Source of the DNA: Promicromonospora sukumoe 327MFSha3.1
GTDB lineage: Bacteria > Actinomycetota > Actinomycetes > Actinomycetales > Cellulomonadaceae
Length of the DNA stretch: 64,000 nt
Direction: 5' to 3'
Assembly (NCBI RefSeq): GCF_000385135.1
Contig: NZ_ARQM01000011.1
Location: 806,001 to 870,000, forward strand
Shown: in pieces, positions 25,139 through 32,903 of the stretch
Position numbering within the stretch: position 1 is the stretch's first letter
Layout of the letters: each line of letters opens with the position of its first letter
Made by a program: the position numbers and the translations under genes
Notes under the pieces: generated by a model
Seen by the model: only the letters and a program-made list of their open reading frames with translations
What the model was told of the DNA's origin: nothing
Database searches by the model: none

Positions 25139-26488
25139 ATGCGCACGGCACGATTCCTCATCGCACCCGTCACGGCAGCGGCACTCGCCCTCTCGCTCGG
25201 TGCCTGTGGCTCCGGCGGAGGCGGCTCCGACGGCTCCACGATCAAGATCGCCTACCAGAAGTTCGGCAACTTCACGCAGGCCGACGAGCTGTTCAAGGAC
25301 GTCAAGGCCGACTACGAGAAGGCCAACCCGGACATCACCGTCGAGCTCGTGCCGATCGAGGCGCAGCAGAACGACTACTTCACCAAGCTCGCCCTCATGA
25401 ACCGGTCGCCCAGCACCGCCCCGGACGTCATGTACGAGGACACGTACATGATCAAGTCCGACGTCGAGGCCGGCTACCTCCAGCCGCTGGACGACTACCT
25501 CGCGGAGTGGGACGAGTGGGACCAGTTCGTCGACAGCGCCAAGGAGGCCGGCGCGGGCGACGACGGCAAGACCTACGGCGTCTCCATGGGCACCGACACA
25601 CGCGGCCTGTGGTTCAACAAGGACGTGCTCGCCAAGGCGGGCCTGCCCGAGGACTGGGCGCCCAAGTCGTGGGACGAGCTGCTGGAGGCCGCCCGGGCGA
25701 TCAAGGAGTCGGACCCGGACGTGGTCCCGTTCAACATGTACTCCGGCAAGCCGCAGGGTGAGGCCGCCGTGATGCAGGGCTTCGAGATGCTCCTGTACGG
25801 CACCGGCGACACCCTCTACGAGGACGGCAAGTGGGTGCTGGGCTCGCAGGGCTTCGTCGACAGCCTCGACTTCATCACCACCGTGTTCACCGAAGGCCTG
25901 GCGCCGACGCCGCAGCAGGCGCTCGACACCAACATCGGTAACACCGTGCAGGCCGAGTGGCTGCCCGAGGGCAAGGTCGGCATCGCGCTCGACGGCTCCT
26001 GGGTGGCGGGCAACTGGCTCGAGTCCGGCGTCGCGCCGTGGCCCGAGTGGTCCGAGAAGATGGGCACCGCGCCCATGCCCACGCAGGACGGCGCCGCGCC
26101 CGGCGCGGTCAGCATGTCGGGCGGCTGGACCCTCGCGATGGGCTCCGGCTCCAAGAACCCGGACGCCGCGTTCGAGTTCATCTCGATGGCGCTGAACCGC
26201 GAGAACTCCCTCTGGTTCGACGTCGCGAACAGCCAGATCGCCGTCCGCACCGACGTCGCCGAGGACCCGGAGTACACCAAGACGAACCCCACCACGGAGT
26301 TCTTCACGGACCTGGTCGACGTGACCAACTTCCGGCCCGCGACGTCCGACTACCCGAAGGTCTCCAACGAGATCATGGTCGCGATGGAGGCCGTGATGAC
26401 CGGGCAGCAGACGCCGGAGGAGGCGGCCGCCGCCTACGACGAAGCGGTGATCGGCATCGTCGGCGAAGAGAACACGGTCCAGGGCTGA
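25139..26488 (+). CDS. Sugar ABC transporter extracellular solute-binding lipoprotein
   Basis: A 449-residue family-1 binding protein. It has a lipoprotein signal with lipobox LGAC (Cys about 23), a Gly/Ser linker, and a bilobal body with IKIAYQKFGNFTQ, TAPDVMYEDTYMIKSDV, TRGLWFNKDVLAKAGLP, GEAAVMQGFEMLLYGTG and a C-terminal TPEEAAAAYDEAV helix. It captures oligosaccharides outside the membrane for the two permeases that follow. Maltodextrin is the natural guess because the pullulanase is immediately upstream, but specificity is not readable. ATG 25139 follows AAGGGAG; in-frame upstream codons to 25016 lie in the promoter region. Confidence 0.92.
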   Translation: MRTARFLIAPVTAAALALSLGACGSGGGGSDGSTIKIAYQKFGNFTQADELFKDVKADYEKANPDITVELVPIEAQQNDYFTKLALMNRSPSTAPDVMYEDTYMIKSDVEAGYLQPLDDYLAEWDEWDQFVDSAKEAGAGDDGKTYGVSMGTDTRGLWFNKDVLAKAGLPEDWAPKSWDELLEAARAIKESDPDVVPFNMYSGKPQGEAAVMQGFEMLLYGTGDTLYEDGKWVLGSQGFVDSLDFITTVFTEGLAPTPQQALDTNIGNTVQAEWLPEGKVGIALDGSWVAGNWLESGVAPWPEWSEKMGTAPMPTQDGAAPGAVSMSGGWTLAMGSGSKNPDAAFEFISMALNRENSLWFDVANSQIAVRTDVAEDPEYTKTNPTTEFFTDLVDVTNFRPATSDYPKVSNEIMVAMEAVMTGQQTPEEAAAAYDEAVIGIVGEENTVQG

Positions 26489-26492
26489 CCTG

Positions 26493-27368
26493 ATGGCCGT
26501 CACGTCCCGCGGCGTGGCGCGAGTGGTTCCGCTCGCGCCCGCCGTCGTCCTGCTCGCCCTGTTCATGCTGGGCCCCGTGGTCTGGTCGTTCTACGGCTCG
26601 TTCACCAACGCCGCCCTCACCGGGCCTGCCGCCCTGAGCCCGGAGTGGATCGGGTTCGACAACTACACGGCGCTGGTCGGCGACCCCGACTTCCCCAAGT
26701 CGCTGTGGCTGACCGTCGTGTTCGTGTTCCTGTCCGCCGTCGTCGGGCAGAACGTGATGGGCATCCTGCTGGCCGGCCTGCTCCGTTCGGCGGTCAGGCC
26801 GGTGCGGTCGATCGCCTCAACGGTGGTCGTCGCCGCGTGGGTGCTGCCCGAGATCGTCGCGGCGTTCGCCGCGTACGCGTTCTTCCACTCGGAGGGCACG
26901 CTCAACACGCTGCTCGGCGGCATCGGCATCACCGGTCCCGACTGGCTCTACTCCACCCCGATGCTCGCGGTGATCCTCGCCAACATCTGGCGCGGCACGG
27001 CCTTCTCGATGATGGTCTACTCGGCCGCCCTCGCGGAGGTGCCGCCGGAGCTCACGGAGGCCGCCCAGCTCGACGGGGCCAACGGGCTGCAGCGGCTCAC
27101 CTGGGTGACCCTGCCCGTGATCCGGCGCAGCATCTCGACCAACCTGATGCTGACCACGCTGCAGACGCTGTCGGTGTTCACGCTCATCTACGTGATGACC
27201 GGCGGCGGGCCCGGCACGGACAGCTCGACCCTGCCGATCCTGGCCTACCAGGAGGCGTTCAAGTTCGCGCAGGTCGGCTACGGCACGGCCATCGCGACCG
27301 TGATGATCATCGTGGGCGGGATCTTCTCCGTGATCTACATCCGCGCGCTCCGACCGGAGGTGGACTGA
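26493..27368 (+). CDS. Sugar ABC transporter permease (MalF type)
   Basis: A 291-residue inner-membrane permease with six helices. The cytoplasmic EAA loop is ELTEAAQLDGANGLQRLTWV, which contacts the ATPase. It starts 4 nt after the binding-protein stop, and its stop overlaps the next start as TGATG. No ATP-binding subunit follows, as in many actinobacterial sugar importers that share one MsiK-type ATPase encoded elsewhere. Confidence 0.92.
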   Translation: MAVTSRGVARVVPLAPAVVLLALFMLGPVVWSFYGSFTNAALTGPAALSPEWIGFDNYTALVGDPDFPKSLWLTVVFVFLSAVVGQNVMGILLAGLLRSAVRPVRSIASTVVVAAWVLPEIVAAFAAYAFFHSEGTLNTLLGGIGITGPDWLYSTPMLAVILANIWRGTAFSMMVYSAALAEVPPELTEAAQLDGANGLQRLTWVTLPVIRRSISTNLMLTTLQTLSVFTLIYVMTGGGPGTDSSTLPILAYQEAFKFAQVGYGTAIATVMIIVGGIFSVIYIRALRPEVD

Positions 27369-28252
27369 TGACGGACACTCTGACGAGGCCCGCGGCGCCG
27401 GCCCGGAGCGGGCTCGGCACGCTGGCCGCGCCCCGCGGCACGGCCACCAAGGTGGCCGCCAACGTGGTGCTGCTCGTGATCGCGCTGTGCTTCGTGCTCC
27501 CGATGGCCTGGGTGCTCGTGGCGTCGTTCGACGCGGAGGCGACCCTCTCCTTCGGGCTGCCCGACGCCGTGACCACCGCGAACTTCGCGGCGATCATGAC
27601 GCCGGAGCTCACCTGGCTGCCCCTGTGGAACGCCTTCGTGCTGTCCGCGGGGTCGGGGGCCATCACGGTGGTGGTCGCGGTGCTCGCGGCGTACCCGCTG
27701 TCGCGCTACCGCATGCGGTTCGGCAAGTACTTCCTGTACTCGGTGCTGTTCGGCACCTGCCTGCCGATCACGGCGATCATGGTCCCGGTGTACGCGCTGT
27801 TCGTGCAGCTCAACCTGCTCGACTCGCTGCCCGGGACCATCTTCTTCATGGCGGCGACGTCGCTGCCCATGGCGATCTGGATGACCAAGAACTTCATGGA
27901 CTCGGTGCCGATCTCGCTGGAGGAGGCCGCCTGGACCGAGGGCGCCTCCGCCATGCAGGCCCTGCGCCGCGTGGTGCTGCCGCTCATGCGGCCCGGCATC
28001 GCCGTAGTCTTCATCTTCGTGTTCGTGCAGGCGTGGGGGAACTTCTTCGTCCCGTTCGTGCTGCTGCTGTCCCCGGAGAAGCAGCCGGCGGCCGTGAGCA
28101 TCTTCGCGTTCTTCGGCCAGTACGGGTCGGTCGCCTACGGGCAGCTCGCCGCGTACTCGCTGCTCTACGCGGCGCCGGTGCTCGGCCTGTACGTGCTGGT
28201 CACCCGCATCTCGGGCTCGGCCTTCGCCCTGGCGGGCGCGGTCAAGGGCTGA
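27368..28252 (+). CDS. Sugar ABC transporter permease (MalG type)
   Basis: A 294-residue partner permease. The EAA loop is SLEEAAWTEGASAMQALRRV, with a conserved MAIWMTKNFMDSVP segment before it and six hydrophobic helices. The ATG at 27368 shares a base with the upstream stop, so the two permeases are translationally coupled and will be made in equal amounts. The operon ends at the palindrome at 28296-28357. Confidence 0.92.
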   Translation: MTDTLTRPAAPARSGLGTLAAPRGTATKVAANVVLLVIALCFVLPMAWVLVASFDAEATLSFGLPDAVTTANFAAIMTPELTWLPLWNAFVLSAGSGAITVVVAVLAAYPLSRYRMRFGKYFLYSVLFGTCLPITAIMVPVYALFVQLNLLDSLPGTIFFMAATSLPMAIWMTKNFMDSVPISLEEAAWTEGASAMQALRRVVLPLMRPGIAVVFIFVFVQAWGNFFVPFVLLLSPEKQPAAVSIFAFFGQYGSVAYGQLAAYSLLYAAPVLGLYVLVTRISGSAFALAGAVKG

Positions 28253-28295
28253 GGCACGGGGCGACCGCGGCCGCCGCCGGCCGTCGCCCTCCGGC

Positions 28296-28357
28296 CGCCG
28301 AACGTAGGTTTGGTCGGCTCATGGAGCGCCATGAGCCGACCAACCCTACGTTCGGCG
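28296..28357 (+). terminator. Long palindrome ending the sugar-importer operon
   Basis: 29-bp arms (28296-28324 and 28329-28357) with one mismatch and a 4-nt loop. The outer part, CGCCGAACGTAGG..TGGTCG, is shared with the palindrome at 36197-36252. Confidence 0.75.
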
Positions 28358-28436
28358 TCTCACTCGTCCGAGGTCTTGCGGCCTCGCAGCCAGCTAGTAA
28401 TATTGAGAGCGCGAGGGGCAGTAGCCCCGAGAAGTG

Positions 28437-28473
28437 AGCCCGAGAGCCTTCCGGACGGTCGGTGTCTCGGGCT
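28437..28473 (-). terminator. Hairpin downstream of the orphan gene
   Basis: AGCCCGAGA (28437-28445) pairs with TCTCGGGCT (28465-28473), 20 nt past the stop at 28493. A smaller GGGGC/GCCCC hairpin at 28415-28428 follows. The surrounding TAGTAATATT stretch is markedly AT-rich for this window. Confidence 0.5.
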
Positions 28474-28492
28474 TCGCGCTGTCCCCGTGCGA

Positions 28493-29053
28493 TCAGGCGT
28501 GGATCTCGTCGAGCACGAGAGGGCGCACCTTCGCTCGCCACGACTGGTCCCGGTTCCAGGCCCAGGCGATGGCGTCCGCGGCCCAGAGCAACGGTTCTTC
28601 GTGTCGCTCCCGGTGGTCGTAACGAACGTCGGTCTTGTGCAGCTCCTCGAAGAGCCACCGCTTGTCGTCGGGTACAAGCGTCCGGTCCGTCTCAAGCACG
28701 AGGAAAGACGCCTCCTTCTCGACGCACGTCCTGGCGAGAGCCCTGACACAGAGTTCCCGTGGTGTCTGCGGCGTCCGCCGGTCCGGTGCCGACACTATGA
28801 GCGCGCACACATCCAGCTCGACCAGCGTGCGTAGGACGGCGTCACGGATGGCATCTCGTTCCGAGACGAAATGGATGCTTCTCTGTCCGGGCCGCCGAAG
28901 TGCTCGCAGCGCGCTCCGTAGACGCGACACAGCACCCGACGCGACGAAGACAGCGACGAGCAGAAAACCCTTGGCCTTGGACTCGTCGACGTACACCTGT
29001 GCCCTGCGCGGTGGCTCGCGTACCAGGTCCGTGCTGGTCAACACCGACTTCAA
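28493..29053 (-). CDS. Small protein resembling DUF3800, unknown function
   Basis: A 186-residue protein. QVYVDESKAKGFLLVAVFVASG near the N-terminus matches the YxDES start of DUF3800 proteins, a family with RNase-H-like features often found in mobile or defence contexts. Later segments RSIHFVSERDAIRDAVL and RHEEPLLWAADAIAWAWNRD fit that family loosely. Composition is visibly less GC-biased than its neighbours, and both flanks are AT-rich, suggesting acquisition. The first start codon is TTG at 29053 (GGGGAC upstream); GTG 29044 is an alternative. No partner gene is adjacent. Confidence 0.55.
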   Translation of the reverse strand: MKSVLTSTDLVREPPRRAQVYVDESKAKGFLLVAVFVASGAVSRLRSALRALRRPGQRSIHFVSERDAIRDAVLRTLVELDVCALIVSAPDRRTPQTPRELCVRALARTCVEKEASFLVLETDRTLVPDDKRWLFEELHKTDVRYDHRERHEEPLLWAADAIAWAWNRDQSWRAKVRPLVLDEIHA

Positions 29054-29199
29054 GAAAGGTCCCCGTTCGAACGCCAGTGCGCCAAATAGCTAGCCCGTGG
29101 CGTGTGCTTCTGGCCTCGACAGGGGACAACTCTATGTCTGGAGCGCCGAATTGGCCCGTCGAAGGGGACTGCTTCCCGCGGCTCGTTCGACCCAGGCGG

Positions 29200-30060
29200 T
29201 CAGCGGAAGACCACCGTGCGGCGGCCGTCCATCAGGACCCGGCGCTCCGCGTGCCAGCGCACCGCGCGGGCCAGGGTGCGGCGCTCGACGTCCTCGCCGA
29301 TGCCCACCAGGTCCTCGACCGTGCGGGAGTGGTCCACGCGCTCGACGTCCTGCTCGATGATCGGGCCCTCGTCGAGGTCGCCGGTGACGTAGTGCGACGT
29401 GGCGCCGATGATCTTGACGCCGCGGTCGTGCGCCTGCCGGTACGGGCCGGCGCCCTTGAACGACGGCAGGAACGAGTGGTGGATGTTGATGATCTGCCCG
29501 CTGAGGTCGCGGCACAGGTCGTCGGACAGGATCTGCATGTACCGGGCGAGCACCACGAGTTCGGCGTCGGTCTCCTTGACCAGGCCGCGCAGCGTCGCCT
29601 CCGCCTCGGCCTTGGTGTCCTTGGTGACGGGCACGTGGTGGAACGGCTTGCCGTAGAAGGCGGCGATGTCCTCCAGGTCGCGGTGGTTGCTCACCACGCC
29701 GACGACGTCGATCGGCATGCGCTGCGACCGCTCGCGGTAGAGCAGGTCCACGAGGCAGTGCGCCGCCTTGGAGACCATGAGCAGCGTGCGGATACGGCGG
29801 CCGACGACGTCGAGCGTCCACGTCATCCGGAACGCGCCCGCCACCTGCGTCATCGCCGCGGTGAGCTCGTCGCGCGACGCGGCGGACTCGACCTGCACGC
29901 GCATGAAGAACAGGCCCGACGCCGGGTCGCCGAACTGCTGCGACTCCGTGATGTTGCCGCCGTGCTCCGCGAGCATCCCCGCCACCGCGTGCACGATGCC
30001 CGGCTGGTCCGGGCAGGACAGGGTGAGGATCCAGTGGGTGGCTGCGCTCGCGTCGTTCAC
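29200..30060 (-). CDS. purU: Formyltetrahydrofolate deformylase
   Basis: Hydrolyses 10-formyl-THF to formate and THF, balancing the one-carbon pool. The 286-residue protein has an N-terminal ACT domain (WILTLSCPDQPGIVHAVAGML to about 90) and a C-terminal formyltransferase-like domain with VVGVVSNHRDLE, LARYMQIL, the catalytic INIHHSFLPSFKG (Asn and His) and ATSHYVTGDLDEGPII (Asp). The start is GTG 30060 with TAGCCT 6 nt upstream, indicating a leaderless transcript. That box includes the stop codon of the preceding GNAT gene. It opposes purH and folD in folate flow but carries no ZTP riboswitch. Confidence 0.95.
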   Translation of the reverse strand: MNDASAATHWILTLSCPDQPGIVHAVAGMLAEHGGNITESQQFGDPASGLFFMRVQVESAASRDELTAAMTQVAGAFRMTWTLDVVGRRIRTLLMVSKAAHCLVDLLYRERSQRMPIDVVGVVSNHRDLEDIAAFYGKPFHHVPVTKDTKAEAEATLRGLVKETDAELVVLARYMQILSDDLCRDLSGQIINIHHSFLPSFKGAGPYRQAHDRGVKIIGATSHYVTGDLDEGPIIEQDVERVDHSRTVEDLVGIGEDVERRTLARAVRWHAERRVLMDGRRTVVFR

Positions 30061-30066
30061 GCGGTC

Positions 30067-30072
30067 AGGCTA
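30067..30072 (-). promoter_or_regulatory. -10 box of leaderless purU
   Basis: TAGCCT, 6 nt before GTG 30060. Its TAG is also the stop codon of the upstream GNAT gene. Confidence 0.5.
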
Positions 30073-30666
30073 ACCCGCCACCGCCTGCGGCAGCCCGCCC
30101 TGTCCGAGCTCGCGGCGCATCACCCAGCGCCGTCGGCCGCCGCTCACGCCGCCGGTCTCGGCCGCGCGGGTGAAGCCGGCCGCCTCGAACATGCGCACCG
30201 TGCCCACGTAACCGCTGATCACGTCGACGCGCTCGGGGCCGACGTCGACCGGGTAGCCCTCGAACACCTCGGCCCCGTGCGCCCGCGCGTGCTCCACGGC
30301 GCCCGCCAGCAGGTGGTGCATGAGCCCCCGCTTCCGGAACCCCGCGCGCACGACGAAGCACACCGCCGACCAGGCGTCCCGCTCGTCGACGAACGGGATG
30401 GTGCGGCTGTTCATCAGCCGCCGGTAGGTGGACCGGGGCGCGATCGAGCACCAGCCGGCCACGACGTCGTCGACGTACGCGAGCACGCCCGGGCCGGGCT
30501 CGGTGGCGCACTCGTCGCGCATGTAGCCGGGCCGATCCTCGTTCGGCACCCGGCTGTCCCGGTAGGCCATGCACCAGCAGCCCTTGCCGCCTGGCTTCTT
30601 GACGCCCACGACCTCGTAGAAGTCGTCGTACCGCCCCACGGCGGGCCGTACCTCGATGCGTTCCAT
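30070..30666 (-). CDS. GNAT family N-acetyltransferase
   Basis: A 198-residue acetyltransferase. It begins RYDDFYEVVGVKKPGGKGCWCMAYRDS, a Cys-Trp-Cys stretch seen in a small actinobacterial GNAT subgroup, then VVAGWCSIAPR, WSAVCFVVRAGFRKRGLMHHLLAGAVEHAR (acetyl-CoA motif RKRGLM) and FEAAGF. The substrate is unknown. The leaderless start is ATG 30666 with TAGGTT 6 nt upstream. It is followed immediately by purU (9 nt). Confidence 0.85.
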   Translation of the reverse strand: MERIEVRPAVGRYDDFYEVVGVKKPGGKGCWCMAYRDSRVPNEDRPGYMRDECATEPGPGVLAYVDDVVAGWCSIAPRSTYRRLMNSRTIPFVDERDAWSAVCFVVRAGFRKRGLMHHLLAGAVEHARAHGAEVFEGYPVDVGPERVDVISGYVGTVRMFEAAGFTRAAETGGVSGGRRRWVMRRELGQGGLPQAVAG

Positions 30667-30672
30667 GCCCCG

Positions 30673-30678
30673 AACCTA
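30673..30678 (-). promoter_or_regulatory. -10 box of leaderless GNAT gene
   Basis: TAGGTT on the minus strand, 6 nt before ATG 30666. Confidence 0.5.
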
Positions 30679-30690
30679 CGCCGAGCCACC

Positions 30691-30734
30691 GACACGCCCG
30701 ACCGGACCGTGGTCGTCGTCGACTCGGGCGTGTC
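30691..30734. repeat. Inverted repeat between divergent GNAT genes
   Basis: GACACGCCCGA (30691-30701) and TCGGGCGTGTC (30724-30734), perfect 11-bp arms 22 nt apart. It lies between two divergent starts rather than at a 3' end, so an operator is more likely than a terminator. Confidence 0.4.
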
Positions 30735-30754
30735 ACCTCTGACACGATGGACCC

Positions 30755-31264
30755 ATGAGCAACTCCACCACGACGATCGCCCTGGTCGAGGACGACCATG
30801 CGGGCGAGCTCCTCACGCTGCGCCGCGCCGCGTTCGTCACCGAGGCCCAGCTGTACGACGACCCGCACATCCCGCCGCTGACCCAGACGCTCGCGGAGCT
30901 CCGGGAGGACCTCGCGCGGGACGACGTGGTGACGATCGGCGCGTGGGAGGGCCACCGGATGATCGGCTCGGTGCGCGTCGAGATCGAGGGTGAGAAGGCC
31001 ACCCTCGGCCGCCTCGCCGTGGCCCCGGACAAGCAGGCCCGCGGCATCGGCACCGAGATGCTGTTCGCCGTGCTCCCGTACCTGCCGGAGCAGACCACGG
31101 AGATCTGGGTCTTCACCGGCAAGGACTCCAAGCAGAACCTCGCGCTGTACACCAAGCACGGGTACGAGGAGCAGTACGACAAGGCCGCGGGCGACCTGAC
31201 CTACACCTACCTGCGCCGCGTGCTCGGCGCCGCGGGCGCGCAGCCCGTGTCGCAGGAGAAGTAG
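30755..31264 (+). CDS. GNAT family N-acetyltransferase
   Basis: A 169-residue acetyltransferase with RAAFVTEAQLYDDPHIPPLTQT, VGSVRVEI-type strand (IGSVRVEIEGEKATLGRLAVAP), the acetyl-CoA motif KQARGIGTEMLF, and LALYTKHGYEEQYD near the C-terminus. The HGYE ending is typical of small-molecule GNATs; the acceptor is unknown. CACGAT lies 6 nt before ATG 30755, a weaker leaderless-type box. Its stop is only 1 nt from the convergent PPOX stop, so the two units share a terminator region. Confidence 0.88.
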   Translation: MSNSTTTIALVEDDHAGELLTLRRAAFVTEAQLYDDPHIPPLTQTLAELREDLARDDVVTIGAWEGHRMIGSVRVEIEGEKATLGRLAVAPDKQARGIGTEMLFAVLPYLPEQTTEIWVFTGKDSKQNLALYTKHGYEEQYDKAAGDLTYTYLRRVLGAAGAQPVSQEK

Positions 31265-31265
31265 C

Positions 31266-31658
31266 TCAGAAGCCCCACGCGTGGAAGGACTCGATCTCCA
31301 TCCACGCGTCGACCCGCGGGTTCTCGCGGTTCGGGTACGGCTTGCCGCCGTAGTGGACCGAGAGCCGGTCGATGCCCGCGAGGCCCTCGTCGGGCGTGAT
31401 CGTCACGCGGCCCTGGAGGCTGACGTGCCGGTACCAGCTCTCGCCGTCGAGCACCGTGAGCGAGACCCGCGGGTCCGCCCGCAGGTGCTCCAGGCGCTTG
31501 CGGGTGCCGTCGAGGTTCAGCAGCACGCGCCCGTCCTCGTACAGGTACCAGGTGGCGACGGACACGGGCGCGCCGTCGGGCCGGACGGTCGCCATGACGG
31601 CGTGGTTCGGGCGCTCGAGCATGGTCGCGATGTGCTCGGGTACCGGGGGCTTGGCCAC
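31266..31658 (-). CDS. PPOX-class (pyridoxamine-phosphate-oxidase fold) probable F420-dependent enzyme
   Basis: A 130-residue split-barrel protein starting PPVPEHIATMLERPNHAVMATVRPDGAP, then WYLYEDGRVLLNLDGTRKRLEHLRADPRVSLTVLD and the C-terminal RVDAWMEIESFHAWG. This matches the TIGR03618-type PPOX family whose actinobacterial members bind F420 or flavin. Substrate unknown. The GTG at 31658 is chosen because AAGGAG precedes it at ideal spacing; the open frame continuing upstream to 32858 is a shadow of the flavin oxidase on the same strand in another frame. Confidence 0.88.
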   Translation of the reverse strand: MAKPPVPEHIATMLERPNHAVMATVRPDGAPVSVATWYLYEDGRVLLNLDGTRKRLEHLRADPRVSLTVLDGESWYRHVSLQGRVTITPDEGLAGIDRLSVHYGGKPYPNRENPRVDAWMEIESFHAWGF

Positions 31659-31696
31659 TGTGTGCTCCTTCGACGTCGGGTGTCCGCCGCAGCCAA

Positions 31697-32830
31697 TCAG
31701 GTATCGCGCCCCGGGCCAAGTGCGCCGGGCTGTGCGAGGCGGTCCGGCCCGGTCCGGACGCCCCGCGCCGTCGCCGCGGCCCAGCGGTGCGTGAGGCGTA
31801 CGCCCTCGAGCTGGGGGAACGTCGTGAGCAGGTGCTCGGCGAGCCGGCGGGCGGTCTCCGGCTGGTTCTCGTGCGCCCGGGACATCCGGCCACCGGCGGG
31901 GCGGACGGCGTACCCCCCGAACACGATCCGGTCGTCGTCCGTCAGGCGGTAGCGGTGGGCCGCGTCCGCGAGCCCCTGCCGCCCGCGCCAGCCCAGCGCC
32001 GCCAGCAGCCCGGCGTCCAGCGGCTCGGTCGCGACCGCGTGCTCGTACACCGCCGCGGCCTGCCGTCGGTGGCGCCGCAGCAGGGGCGGGAACGCGCCCG
32101 TCCCGAGCACCACGCGTTCGGCCCGGACCGACGCCTCGCCCGCGGGCGAGGTCGTCCGCAGGGCGACAGCGCCCCGCGCGGGCACCGCCAGCCGGACCGC
32201 CCGGGTCTCCTCGAAGATCTCGACGCCGAGGGCGCTCGCCGCCCGCGCCAGCTCGGCGGCCAGCCGAGCCGGGTCCACGAGCGCGCCGCCTCCGGGTCGG
32301 ACCAGGCCGGCCTCGTAGGTGGGGCTGGCGATCTCGGCGCGCACCTTGGCCCGGTCCAGGTACGTGTGCGGCACGCCCGCGACGGCGGCAGCCACGGCGG
32401 CGTCCTGCAGCTGGTCGATCTGGTGCGGTTCGACGGCGAGGTCGACGACGCCGGTGCGCTCCCATCCGCAGTCCAGGCCGAGCCCGGTCACGGCGACGTC
32501 CATGGCTGCCAGGTTCTCGTGGCCCAGGGGCGCCGTCACCAGCCCGGTGTCGCGCCCGGAGGCGGCCCAGCCGACCGACCGGCCCTCGAGCAGGAGCACC
32601 CGCGCGCCGGGGTCGCGCTGCTTGATCCCCAGCGCTGTCCACAGGCCGGTGCAGCCGCCGCCGACCACCACGACATCGGCTCGCGCGGAGGCCGACAGGC
32701 GCGGGTACCGGTCGGGGGTGCCCAGGTCGTCCTGCCAGAAGACCGCTTGCCGGGTCCTTGCCAGAGCGTGGTCGACGACGGATCTGGCCGGAACATTGCG
32801 CTCGAAAACGGTCTGCTGCAGGCGCCCCAT
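31697..32830 (-). CDS. FAD-dependent oxidoreductase (DAO family), C-terminally short, possibly non-functional
   Basis: A 377-residue D-amino-acid-oxidase-like flavoprotein: ADVVVVGGGCTGLWTALGIK (FAD motif), GWAASGRDTGLV, DPARLAAELARAA and RLTDDDRIVFGGYAV. Such oxidases usually run to about 460 residues and continue after the THRW motif into a glycine-rich FAD-binding segment. Here LTHRWAAATARGV shifts into an atypical Arg/Pro/Gly tail and stops. The final beta strand and FAD contact are therefore missing, pointing to a deletion or frameshift, and no remnant was found in the 38 nt before the PPOX gene. The leaderless ATG 32830 has TAGATT 6 nt upstream. Confidence 0.7.
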   Translation of the reverse strand: MGRLQQTVFERNVPARSVVDHALARTRQAVFWQDDLGTPDRYPRLSASARADVVVVGGGCTGLWTALGIKQRDPGARVLLLEGRSVGWAASGRDTGLVTAPLGHENLAAMDVAVTGLGLDCGWERTGVVDLAVEPHQIDQLQDAAVAAAVAGVPHTYLDRAKVRAEIASPTYEAGLVRPGGGALVDPARLAAELARAASALGVEIFEETRAVRLAVPARGAVALRTTSPAGEASVRAERVVLGTGAFPPLLRRHRRQAAAVYEHAVATEPLDAGLLAALGWRGRQGLADAAHRYRLTDDDRIVFGGYAVRPAGGRMSRAHENQPETARRLAEHLLTTFPQLEGVRLTHRWAAATARGVRTGPDRLAQPGALGPGRDT

Positions 32831-32836
32831 GTCGCA

Positions 32837-32842
32837 AATCTA
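32837..32842 (-). promoter_or_regulatory. -10 box of leaderless flavin oxidase gene
   Basis: TAGATT on the minus strand, 6 nt before ATG 32830. Confidence 0.5.
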
Positions 32843-32903
32843 GCCAATGACCGATCAATGCCGGTTTCGGCCGGGTGAGCGTCTGGTGACGCCGCAGGCG
32901 GCG

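Noticed and set aside
31266-32858. Apparent 530-residue PPOX-domain fusion protein
   Set aside because: Only the last 130 codons are real; upstream it is the wrong frame of the flavin oxidase, and GTG 31658 has a strong ribosome site.
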